NCBI GenBank assembly: GCA_004794655.1
Contig: SMMW01000618.1
Coordinates: forward strand, 992,001 to 1,056,000
Reading direction: 5' to 3'
Source of the DNA: Marisa cornuarietis
Lineage: Eukaryota; Mollusca; Gastropoda; Architaenioglossa; Ampullariidae
Length of the DNA stretch: 64,000 nucleotides
Part shown: positions 8,471 to 19,364 of the stretch, piece after piece
Layout of the letters: every line of letters starts with the position of its first letter
Numbering within the stretch: the first letter of the stretch is position 1
Translations under genes and position numbers: made by a program
Notes under the pieces: model-generated
Seen by the model: only the letters and a program-made list of their open reading frames with translations
The model's database searches: none
What the model was told of the DNA's origin: nothing

Positions 8471-11400
8471 ACAAGTATTGTCTAGACTCTAGACAGTCGT
8501 CTGAAGGAAGTCTTGAAATATCACGCAACACCTTTGCGCGGATCAAGACTACCTGAGTATGCAAGCTGAAATGGCACAGTTCACACACGCACGCACGCAC
8601 ACAGAGGCTAAAATGTCGTCAGACGCCCGATCTTTGCAAAATGACCTGGGAGTCCACTACCTGCTAAAGGGGCTGGGGAAGTGCCAGTAAGTTGGAGAGA
8701 CGCGTATACGAGATGAGGGGTATGTCCTATGGGTCTTGCCACTGGACGTCTGACCACGTGAGGTGTCTAGGGTCTGACACTAGTCTATAATATTATTGTC
8801 GATCTATTTGCTGTTTGTATTTCAGATCTGGTTTTGTTTTTAGCTTCTTCTGATCTTACTTTTTTACGGCATCCATGCCCTTCTGGGGCTATTGAGATCA
8901 CGTGAGATGAGATGTCGACACCGTATTTCCATCATCATCGGCTCTGTTTCTTTTATTTGCTTGCAGCGATTTTGCTTTTCGCCTTCGAACAACAGCGGCT
9001 TGTTCTTCACTTTGTAGTTACACTGCAGACCAGCTCTGGGATTTACACAATTCTATGAACCCTGTCCACTCACACCACATACTACATTATTTTCAGTCAT
9101 TTTTTATCGCTCTTCCCGCCACGACAGCTCGTTCCCTTTTCCCCCCTCCTCCAACACACCAGCTACCCTGTTTACAGCAATTGTTAAACTGAAGGGATGC
9201 GGGAAGCAGGGGATACTGAGGAATGATGGGGGTGGGGGGGGTGGAAGGAAAAGTAAGGCCTCAGACTGCTATGGAGACTCGCCATAGCAAGGAAATCTAC
9301 AGTAGCGATGGCTTGAAGTGATGCGATACTTCAGCCCATACTACTCCCTCGCATTTTCCTTCCCTGCTTCCTAAAATTTTTTTGTAGATTTTTCTATTTG
9401 TTTTTTCTTTTGTCTTAGCGGCTTCTGTATTTGCACGTGCTGCTTAGGTTCATTCACGTCGGCTATATGTCCCTTGACCTAGCTGGTCAGCCCAGGGGTG
9501 AGGATTAGGGAATTAAAGGAAAGAAACAGCTGGGATAGATATATAAATGAAACATAATATACAAACACGTATACAGATACATACATGTGTACATAAACGC
9601 ACGTAAAGAAAGAAGAAACAGATAAAAGGAGGAAAGACAGAAAAAGAAAAGAGATAAAGAGAAGGGGGAAGAGATGGTTTACGGGGTAAGACATCGAAGC
9701 CCACGTCTCGTTTCGTCAGCTACGCCATTTCCCAACAAGTGGCTTCATTGTTCGGTCCTGTAACTATGGGTTTTGCGTCATAAACATTCCCTACACTTCT
9801 CCAGCCCCTACTTTATAAGTGTGCCTGAAACCGATCCCGGGACGTTTGGGTGGAACAACGACCTGAAGATATTTTCTCTCCCCCTTCCACACTCACACCC
9901 CTCCCAGCATGACAAAGACAGACCTGCTCTACGAGATGACATTCAAGAAGAAGACCCTCATGAAACCAGTCGTCCTTTACAATTTGGATGCTCCTCCATT
10001 TTGTGCATTTTACAGGCCGTGAAAACCGTGTTGTAATCGAAGCATTTAGCTCGTTGATAATCTTTTTCTGGACCTGATACAACTCCGAATGCGATTCAAA
10101 CGAAGTGAAATCGACCTTTTGTCTCCACACAGAAGAACGCTAAAAGTTGTTTATAACTGAGTTGGAGGTGTTCGCAGGATATCTTCCCAAACCTAAGTTT
10201 TCTTACTTTCCCCTACTTTGGTCTTTTAAGGTCTTCCAAGCTCGCGTGACGCTCCAGTTCCTAGACGAGCATGGGGTGGTGCCCAACAGTCAGATCCCGA
10301 GCAGCGACAGACAGGCCCGGGGTCGACCCCTCTGGTACCGGAGTCTGTTACCTTCTCGCGGGATGGCGCAGCTGTAGCCCTGTTCTAAAACGACAAATCG
10401 GATGAAAGTAAACGCACGCGTTGGCCCTTAGGGCTCCGTGAAACGCACACCACTTTGCTTCCCCATCCACTTGCCGACCAAACACACCCTCCACCCCGAA
10501 AAGTTTTGTCCCAGCAGCTTACCATCCCTACGGTGAGCGCAGCAGGGCGGTAACTCGAGCGGGTCGATGAAACTCGGAGGTTACAACGCCTCCCCCTTTC
10601 CTCTCCATATACATGTTTAGCGATGCATCGGATAGGATGTGATCTACATGCTTAGAAATTTGCATACGACACCCCTGAGGGGAAGGCTAGTGGGTGCAGC
10701 GGGCAAGGACGATTTTCTGAGTAGGGAAGAATCTAAGAGTTCTCACCCCTTTCGCAGTCAGTAGATGCGAAATGTTGGTCAGCTGTCCAAAGACAGAATT
10801 CTTAACACAAGGATAGTATCAGGACACTGATAGCTGTTATTTGTAAAAGTTCCGACAGTGTTAGTAGTACCAGAAATATCAACAGCAAGTAGCCTCTATA
10901 GCACGCGAAATTCCTGGCTCTATAAGTCTGACTTACTTTTCTTATTAATTTATTTAGTTATTATTAGTTTATTTACAGGCAGCGCCTGTATTGTCGAAAA
11001 TTCAACAATCCACAATTGAGACTCGTTTTCTGAGAGTTATGCCCCTGCAGAATGAATTGCAACGTTGCCCAATCATGCGATATGCAAAAAAAGGTTTACG
11101 ATCTTGGGTTCCTCCCTCCCGGTTGCTTCCCTTTGCCGTTACAGTATATGGGTGATTGGGGGGGGGGGCGAGGGAGGAGAATTGAGACCTTTTTTTTAAA
11201 AAAAAGTATGTACCGTGCGACCAGACTGCAGAACAAAAGACCTGAATCCCTCCCACCCAACTTCCCCACACCCATTTGCAGAAGGACGTGAATCGGCCAA
11301 TGCCGGAGACAGAGATAACTCGGTCCATGCAGGAGACAGAGATAAACAGTTTCGCGAGAAATCAGAGCCCGACCTCTTCTTTCTTAGCCAGAGTAATATC

Positions 11401-13434
11401 TTGTATCGCTGCAGCTGATAATCATGCAAATGCATGCAGCGAAGACAATTTCGTTTCCCAGCAAAAAAACAGTCAGGTGCTATTTTAGAAGGTTCGTGAA
11501 CTGGTTTCAGATAACCATTAGGTGCAACTTTGAAAACTTCAAATGTAAAGCAGGAATTGGATCCCACAAATACGATGTGCAACTCGGGCTGGTGGGGAGA
11601 AGGAGGGAGGGAGAATTAAAAAAAAAAACAAAAATGATGATCGAGGAACACCACCTTGATGGGTTTCATGGGATATACCAGGGAGAGTGTTTTGCCAGGT
11701 TTAAAAATCGAAAACAATGATAGCAAATGGACAGCAATGGAAGACAAGAAGAAAGTGATACCCTGGTATTAAACACAAAACAAAAAGCCCACAGACGGGG
11801 GTAAAGAGGTTTAAAGGAGGGAGACATAATAAAAGTTAATGGGAGTTTTAGAGTGGCACGAGAAAAGAAGAAAGAATTTAAAGGTGTTGATTTCCGCGCT
11901 GCGACATGCCCGTATTCTGGTCGAACTTTATACGGTTCGGTATGATTCTTTTGCTTTCGCAATCGAAAACAACAACATCAGCAACAACAAAACGCGCAAA
12001 CAATATTAAAAACATTAATAAGCAAATGTTTTCCCGTTTTCTAACCTTCTAGAACGAGCTCGCTCTGTTTGGAGGGTCGGGAATGAGATGCAGGGTGGTG
12101 GTGAAAGTTGGAGGTAGAGCGATGAAAGCTGGCTTTGTTTCGGTCTTGATGGACGCTGGTCGTTGGTCTGTGACGATCACCTGACGACTGGGAGATGTCT
12201 GGAGTTTCACGACGTCCTTTTGAAGACAGGCCCCACTGGGGAAGGTGTGTGTGTGCGCGCACACGTGCCTGCGTGCGTGCAGAGAATCAGCATAATTGGT
12301 CTCTTGCCGTGACAGGTTGTTAACGAGATCAGGGAGACTGTGGAAGTGTGCCTCTGTGTGTGTGTGTGTGGATGACTGTTTGAATGTATGTGTATGTACT
12401 TTGTGGTAGAACAGTTTTCCCCCTCGTTATGGATCATATATCCTCGTTATGTCGCTTCTCTCGCCCTTCGCCAAACATTTGTAAGGCGAGATAACGAGGT
12501 GGCAGTGCGCGTATTTGGTCAAACGTAGCATACCGTGTATGTGTTCTTGGTGTGCATGGCATAATACATTATCTGGATTTTTTTTAATTGCAAGGGCATA
12601 AATCGAATGCACCATACGCAGTTTTTTTAAAAGATTTTTCTTTCTCTCCCTCCCTTTACTGCACTGGGGCGGGAGGACATGATAAGACGCAGCAATGGTG
12701 AAGGAGAGAGTATTCTTGACTGTTATAATTTCCCCATCCTGTGGCTTCTCCCTAATTTTTAGGAAAAAAAATCGCCAGCAGACAATTCTCTAAAGTCAGG
12801 CAGGTCTGGCAATACATGCAACAGATGCATGCAATACATACTATGTGTACGTGATAAGAAATGCAAGCCATGGAGATAACATTTCCAAAGAAGGTGCTGG
12901 CTGAGTGCCTCTGTCGGCGGAATACAGGTGCTGGAGATAAGATGATGCAGGATGAAGATGACGCCGATGACGATAACAACAACGTCATCGATGAGGGCGA
13001 TGTCGGTTGACCTCAGTAATCTGACCTGATCTGGTCTTTTCAACTCAGATCACGGAAACGAGGCTCCGTTTCACCTTTACTTTGCGCTCTGTATAGGTTT
13101 TCCTTTCAAGCTGGTATCTAAACTAATCTGTCTGGCCTCCAGGTGTCACCTCGTCTCTGCTTTCATCTTTTATTTCTCTAAACTCCTGATGGCCGACAAT
13201 CCAGACAAATAGTCTGCTTCTCGTCACCTAATAGCATGTTGCCGCTTGTTGCAAAGTGAAAACACGTACCAGAGTACTTTCACTTCCTGTTGATTCAAAC
13301 ACTTAGCTTCAGTTTGCTTTTCATCACACAGCACGTGCGATTGAAACTTACGTCTTTCAAAAATATTACTTTATAAATATCTCTTTAGATTGTATCTTCT
13401 TTCAACTGGTACAAAAATAGTTTTTTTTTTATAG
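8471..13434. other. Non-genic stretch with simple repeats
   Basis: No gene is supported. Visible features are an (ACGC)n run near 8584-8600, a polypurine tract at 9607-9675, a G run at 11158-11168 and mixed GT-rich tracts at 12246-12290 and 12355-12370. Frames of 105-128 codons around 9813-10130 and 11002-11582 have no splice sites or recognisable protein character. Confidence 0.5.
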
Positions 13435-13602
13435 ATGTCGTGACAACTGAAGAAAGTGTTATTGATTTTAAGAAGAAAACCTTCACCTGTCCCTGAATTA
13501 ATGGCTGATGATGCGAAGATTGCAAGAATGTCGGAATACAAAAACTCCGGAATTGTTATTGACAGCATGCTAATGTTGAACACCAAGTCCAACCCAACAA
13601 TT
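13435..13602 (+). CDS. Candidate internal exon (unrecognised protein)
   Basis: A pyrimidine-rich tract ending TTTTTATAG precedes the segment, and ATT|GTAAGT (13603) is a strong donor. The frame containing PVPELMADDAKIARMSEYK is open from 13444 and continues past the donor to 13650. An in-frame TGA at 13441-13443 means that acceptor use would need the inner AG at 13450-13452 (CTGAAG|AAAGTG). The residues look protein-like, with a mixed charged and hydrophobic pattern rather than low complexity. I recognise no family and found no partner exon. It could be an old gene fragment. Confidence 0.25.
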
Positions 13603-13743
13603 GTAAGTTATGGGCCTAAAGTCTTCAAAGCATTAGATAATTTCACGTAAATATTACTGTTTTGGAAATGTTTTACAGAGCCTTCATTGAACCTGTGACA
13701 ACCTTTGGCTCCCTGGGTTGGCATTGGCGGGGGGGGGGGAGGG

Positions 13744-13800
13744 AGGAGTTAGTTGTTGTTTTATGCCAAGTCAGCAACTAAGGCTATCTCATGGCAAGGG
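13744..13800 (+). repeat. Dispersed repeat fragment, copy 1
   Basis: GTTGTTGTTTTATGCC...GTCAGCAACTAAGGCTAT resembles 41453-41512 (GTTGTTGTTTTTAATCCC...GTCAGCAGCAATGGCTAT) at about 80%, and more weakly 42448-42495. This is probably a fragment of an interspersed element. Confidence 0.45.
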
Positions 13801-16369
13801 GGGAGGGATGAGCAATAATATGTTTAACAAAGTGGTGAACATTAGTAGAAAGTCATAGAACAATGCAGAAAAGCTTGAGTGCGTTGAAAGAATGTAGGGC
13901 AAGGACAAAGACTATCACGATTCTGGAAGATTCCTCCCACTTTTCACCCAGTAATCTCGAACTACTGCCATAAGGCGGAAGACTTTTGGTACAAGTCGGG
14001 ATCTGGCAGGACAGAAAGGAGCTTCATTCCCTCATCTACAACACTGGTAAACAAGGCTTGATGAGGCTGTGCGCGCGTGTGCTTGAGGGAAGGTGGGAGA
14101 GAGGAGAGAGACCGTTTGTGTGTGCATGGGTGTGTACGTGTGAGAGGAACTGAGTGCTTGCAACGATCTATTAATTAATCCATCTATTTTTGTAAGCATT
14201 TTAATGAACTTCTCTCATGAGACAATAAAATTGTATTGGACAGCTGAGGACCAGACCCGAAACGGTGACCTCTAGGTTATTGACCTAACTCGTAGTAGGT
14301 TTTCCATTGCAAGACCCCGCAACGCTTTCAGTCCATGACTCTTGGGTAACGGTTTTTTTGCTCCCAAGGAAGTGGCTGCTTTTGATAGAGTCGTTAATCT
14401 TGATGTAGGAAACTTGGACCAGTTTTTCTTGGGCTCTTGGATCAGCGGCAATTTTTACGTCTCGAACTTCGTGAAGCAAAATGGAAGTAATAAACTAAAC
14501 ATGTGAGGTGCGATCTGTACTTGATGTGCATTGAAGTACCAACTCCTGCTCAGTGAGGGCAGCTCTGATACCACTCTCTCTTGCTCGTTTAATCACACAC
14601 ACCCACACGCGCACACACACACACACACACACACATAAGTGATAAATACATTTTTATCCACGGAAACTGTTTTACTGCGCTTCTCATGTAAATTTTATAT
14701 GCTGTACAGTTTGATAGTGACAAGAGTTGACACAGTTTCCTCTTCAACAGCAAAGCCACAGGACTGAGAGAGCACATCAACCCTTACAACCATAGCACAC
14801 TGAAGTAACTCTCACAGACCAACATCAATAGTTAAGGGTAGAACATTGACGCAGGTATATTGTACAGGTGTGTGTGTGTGTGTGTGTAACTCTTATATAC
14901 ATAATTATGAGAAACGTACGTTTAATGAAGGGGGTTGCACGTGTTTTTGTAACGTGCTCAGGTGTACATATTCATACAAACGACAAAAACCGTAGTCTTT
15001 TTGGGAAGGCATGGGAAAAATGACAAGTACAAAAATGGCTTAGCAAAATAAGCGTCTTATTGGCTGCTTTTAACGTACATAACAGAGCGAGCAAGTTCAC
15101 AGCTTCCACCAGCTTTGGTAGGACACACGCCCCAGCACAAGCCGTGCACGACAACGATGTGGTGACAGCACACGATCGATATACGTCAGCGATGGACGTA
15201 GCGCTCAGCATGATGGGACGCAGTGCACGTCAGTGATGTGGGATGCAGTGAACGTTTCGGAACGGAAGTACTGACAGAGAAACCGCCAAGAAGATAAATT
15301 AAAACTATGTGCTAGTCATGTTTGCGAATTTCGCTACAAACCTCTTTCGCCGAGGTAATAAATAAGGGGCGTGCAGAGGGAGGATGTCCCATTGATGCAA
15401 GCGAGGGAGGATGTTGGGTGACAAAGCTGCGCATTGAGCCAGGTGTCGTACTCCCTCCCAGCCCACCTCTTCTTCCCTTTCGGAATTTTTCGACGCTCGT
15501 GCATGCGCTTTTGTGCACAAGAATAAACATTCTGAGGGATGAGTAGTCAAATCTAGTGTAGCAGTTAAATCTGGGATTTAATTAACCGATCACTAACTTT
15601 TCCGATGGTCCCAAGCCGTTTGTGCAGGTTAATTAACCTGAACGTAGGCAGAAAGAAGACAAGGGTAGGGGGGTTACTAGACAAAGAACTAGGAAAGGGG
15701 ACGAGGATGAAAACAAAAACGCAAATTTTAAGAGGTGACAGTAAGTTGGGGATAAGGAAGAAAGCAGGGTAGAGACTGTACCAGCAGGATAATAACTCTC
15801 AATTACGGACAAATAAATAATCACGGAGATTTAAAGGATAAAAATAAGATGGAACTTGGAAAGTAATCAATGTCAAAATACAGAAGGCAAGACACAGACA
15901 TACATAGAGTAGATTAAATTTAAATTAGATTGATTAGAATAGATTTCGAATAATTACACAGAGGACACAAGGTCCCGTTGTCCCCACTGCTTTCTGTCAA
16001 AGCACTCGACTGCGTCTCTCCCAAATGTACAGAAACAGAACTTTCGCATTTAAATATAAAATATACAGAATATGTTCTTATTTAAACTTATAAAAGTTAA
16101 TTGTAAAGGAAGCTTAAATTACAAGAGATTAGTCCCCGTGCACGCCCGGCGCAATTCCTTTCAAGGAAAATCCCCACTAAAATAAGCTTAAATTGTTAGT
16201 GTCTTTTGAATGTGCCTTGAGAGAAGGCTCGTGAGATGATTTTCCTCCTGATCACTTTGAAAGGACAGATTTGCCTTGTAGTCACAAGGTCGGGATCACT
16301 AAGAAGCTTTCCTGTCCAAACTGCACGTGCTGGCATTGCTTGCTACCTAGAGAGTGCTCTACAAAAGAA
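13801..16369. other. Non-genic stretch with microsatellites
   Basis: No gene is supported. (CA)n lies at 14612-14635 and (TG)n at about 14870-14888. The frames near 15305-15550 overlap on both strands and lack start or splice context. 15641-15760 is purine-rich. Confidence 0.5.
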
Positions 16370-16630
16370 GAGAGAAAGTTCTCCCTTGCATTTATTGCTC
16401 TTTGGTTATTTTATTTGGTCTTCAAATCCGGCCTCAACACCCATCTCTTTAAGAAATATCTTACATTATCGAGAGTACCGTTTGACTCACTCCTCACTTC
16501 TTCCTCCATGCACTAATTCATGTTTTTATCCTGGTGGTATCTTGTGTTTCTTGTATGGTTGGCTGTTGACTTGTAGTCTCTGTGTGCAACGCACTGAGCT
16601 CGCATAGAAATTCAGTTCTTACTCTTATAT
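16370..16630 (+). mobile_element. LINE 3'-terminal fragment (reverse transcriptase C-terminus and 3' UTR)
   Basis: The plus-strand frame contains FKSGLNTHLFKKYL, the motif that closes the reverse-transcriptase ORF of many CR1/L2/RTE-X-type LINEs (FKSxLKTHLFKxxL). The DNA at 16418-16515 is about 75% identical to 23896-23990. The shared 3' part includes CTTGTAGTCT and TGTGTGCA (16570-16590 and 24059-24078). The 5' part is lost or unrecognisable. Confidence 0.75.
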
Positions 16631-17248
16631 TTTCGCTTTATACAAACATTGTGGCAAAGTTAGGTTTCGGCGGTACTTGGCGATTTAAAAACATTTTTTA
16701 AATTTACCTGTTATCAAAAATAGACCCAAGCCACAACCGAGCGCTTAATGAAAATCATTATGTGGAATCATTATAGTGGTCGCATTTGTTCGAAACAGTT
16801 TGGCATATAACGAGATTGTTAATCTGCTGAATCAAATTTATACAACCGTACTGATGGATCGATGAACAGAAATAAATGGGTGTTAAAAACAAACTAGTAG
16901 GGGTGAGTAAGCTGATAGATCAGCCCCTTGAGACCGTCTGCAAGCAACAGATTACAATTTAGCTTTGTTTTGTGATGCGATTACCATCTTGTTGTGCAGT
17001 CCCTGTCCCCACATTTTAGTGTACGTCTTTATTAAATTCTTCCCTCCATGCATCAGATGATACAATGTTCTCGCGACAAAGTGGCTACTCCGCCATGTTA
17101 ACATACTATTCCACAGCTTCTTTGTTTGCGATTGAAGATTATTAAGAAACACAAAAGGTAGTTTACAAGAAAACAAAGACGACTGGTTATTTATAAACTG
17201 TTGATAAACAAGGGCTGCTTTCTTCAAGCGAAGTATAAGGGGCGTAAG
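16631..17248. other. Non-genic stretch
   Basis: The minus strand has a 91-codon open frame (16952-17227) with no recognisable similarity or splice context. I see nothing else. Confidence 0.4.
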
Positions 17249-18163
17249 TTACACCGTGAATGTCTTTCTACCTTTGGGATATTTTTTTCGTTTATACGAC
17301 AGGGTCGAGAGATGTGGCTGTCGGACACAAACACACACACCTCCACCCCTACCAACCTGCACACACAAAAGAATACGGCCAGTGTGGGAACATGAAACTG
17401 TTCGAGACAGAACAAGCACTAGACAGAAAAACATTCGGACTAAATTTTTCAGAAAATCTTCAGGCAAGTCTAGGGGAAGAATTTTTCTGGAATTAGCGAG
17501 CTGGCTTAAACTCACGTTCTCACAGCTGATCCGCACAACTTTTAGTGTATCTTTGAACGGACTTTGACAAGTTTTTGGGCTCCAATAAAAACCTCGTCGA
17601 TAATCTTCACTAATAACTAAGCAAACATAGATAAAACAAAAGAAGAAGAAGATTTTTAAATTCTCAGTTTTCGTAGATAAGACACGTCCATGTTGTCCCT
17701 CGCCTTCCGCGCTGCACCTTTCCTTTCTAAAAAAATTAAAAAAAAGGAACTCACAGAAAACCTGTGACTTTAGTGATAAGTGATTTGACTGTGGTCGTAG
17801 GTACATCAGTATATCAGGGTTTATTTGTCCCTTAAATGGATCTACCAAGCTCTCTGTAGTGACAGTCGGATATCGCACACAAGCCTTTACATTATCAACA
17901 TTTACATTATCAATCTTTACATTATCAACCAACCTCCGGGCGACTGTTTCAGGTATAAGACTCCGCGAAGCTTTCCAGTCAGTACCTGACAGTTGGGCCT
18001 CTAATAAACCCCAGGTGTAGCAGCCTTCGAATCTGAGAACTGAGGCATGGCACATGACTACATGAGAAAGTATCTTGAGAAAAGAATAAGTTAAAACTGA
18101 ACACAAGAGAACCAGACTAAAGCAAGAAGCGATTATAATGACGCCATGTAGCAGTCCGTACAC
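17249..18163 (-). other. Long open frame (304 codons), possible exon of a secreted-protein gene
   Basis: This is the longest open frame outside SOBP and the arrays. Its first part has a hydrophobic stretch followed by FEGCYTWGLLEAQLSGTDWK, which looks like real protein. The second half is F-, K- and C-rich and partly low-complexity, so coding probably ends or is spliced before it. AG sites precede the FEGCYTW part (CCTCAG at 18040, TTCTCAG at 18033), and CTGTCAG|GTACTG about 50 bases on is a donor-like site. A 15-bp triplication (17885-17930) encodes IDNVN-type repeats. It may belong with the exon candidate at 18399-18587. Confidence 0.3.
17885..17930. repeat. 15-bp direct triplication
   Basis: Three tandem units of TTTACATTATCAAC (third-position variants). 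They lie in frame with the minus-strand open frame that covers them. Confidence 0.8.
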
Positions 18164-18268
18164 CAGCCTTCTGTGCTTTGGTATGAAGACGAAATTATTT
18201 CACAACTACACGTGCATAGGGTATAACCATACGGGAAGCATCGTTTTGGTGTTTGTAAAAACAAAAAA

Positions 18269-18290
18269 GTGTGTGTGTGTGTGTGTGTGT
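18269..18290. repeat. (GT)n microsatellite
   Basis: Eleven GT units, followed by GCGTGCG. It lies in the putative intron between the two secreted-protein exon candidates. Confidence 0.95.
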
Positions 18291-18398
18291 GCGTGCGCTC
18301 TCGTGTGTACCGAACATTCGCCTCATGTACACGGATACACAAATCGACCATCTTTCAAAAACGAGAGGAAAAGGAACCCTGAAGAATTTAGAACTCAC

Positions 18399-18587
18399 AC
18401 TGATGCCATTTGCTGTGGTGGAGAGGCTAGAAACAGTGCAGCTGCTGACAGCCACTGGTACCCTGACGAACTCTTTGGTGCATGTCACATACTGGATGCC
18501 GTCAGATTTGCATGCCAGGTGGGAGATAACAACAGCAACAACCGCAACAGCAACTGTTGCAAGTGTAAACATTGACAGGCGTGCCAT
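18399..18587 (-). CDS. Candidate first exon of a small secreted protein
   Basis: ATG at 18587-18585 opens a frame whose first residues, MARLSMFTLATVAVAVVAVV, form a textbook signal peptide. It is followed by three spaced cysteines in LACKSDGIQYVTC and AVSSC. The segment ends at AGT|GTGAGT (18398), a strong donor, giving 189 bp (63 codons, phase 0). Joined in phase 0 to the acceptor at 18040 it would run only 12 more codons to a stop; joining to the FEGCYTW frame would need the weaker donor two bases earlier. The same frame is open upstream of this ATG, so the start could lie further 5'. It lies about 0.8 kb downstream of the SOBP stop on the same strand. I recognise no named family; molluscs have many small Cys-containing secreted proteins. 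Confidence 0.4.
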
Positions 18588-19364
18588 TAGGTGAATGCTG
18601 TTAAGATTAATAATAATGCTAGACATGGCAGGTCCGATTGTCTTTATCATACACTTTCAAGCCAAATTGCTTCCCTAATTTAGCTAACCACCACCCCCTC
18701 CACATCATCGCACATATAGCTAGTGCCCAAGCCGAAACATTGACATGTTTATACTCCCTGACGGGAAAGAAGACAAAGAATAAAATAAATAAAATCAAAA
18801 GCAATAAAAAAGAAAAACAAAAGACGTCAAATATAAACATTCAAGGACCCTGACATTGAAATAATACAGCCGACCAATGCTGTCACCACTTCCAACATTT
18901 TTTTCTGAAGTCAATGCCACTATCAACTGACATTTCTTATCAAAATAAATCGAGTTTTTGAAAGTCACATACTTTCAAAAGAAAGTGGACATTGCCTTAA
19001 AAAGGTCCATAACTTTTCGTTTTTCTAAACTGTTTAATAGCTTTCCTCACCCATTCAGTCATTTCTGCAACAGGCAGGTGAGGTGAAAGCTAGTTCCTCC
19101 ATAACGTCCGTTGTCCGTGCAGCCATATTTTTTGTTGCTGATTTGTACAAAAAAACAGGGCGCATAAGAATACCGCAGTCGCTCCCTAGAACGAGTCAAA
19201 TGAAGTCACTCTCTACACCCAACAGCTAAACACACCTTAAGTATTCTTTCATAAGTCCATGGCCACGTCTGCCTCCTGTTTCGAATCCCGGGCATTCCCA
19301 GACACAGAAACGTTTCAGGCAGACCCCGCACCCACCCACCCAACAGTCCGGCGTCCACGGTAGC
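18588..19364 (-). other. SOBP 3' flank, probable 3' UTR
   Basis: This is non-coding sequence directly after the SOBP stop. TTTAAT at 19033-19038 reads ATTAAA on the minus strand, a common variant polyadenylation signal about 330 bases after the stop. The true cleavage site cannot be seen. 18778-18840 is A-rich on the plus strand. Confidence 0.4.
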
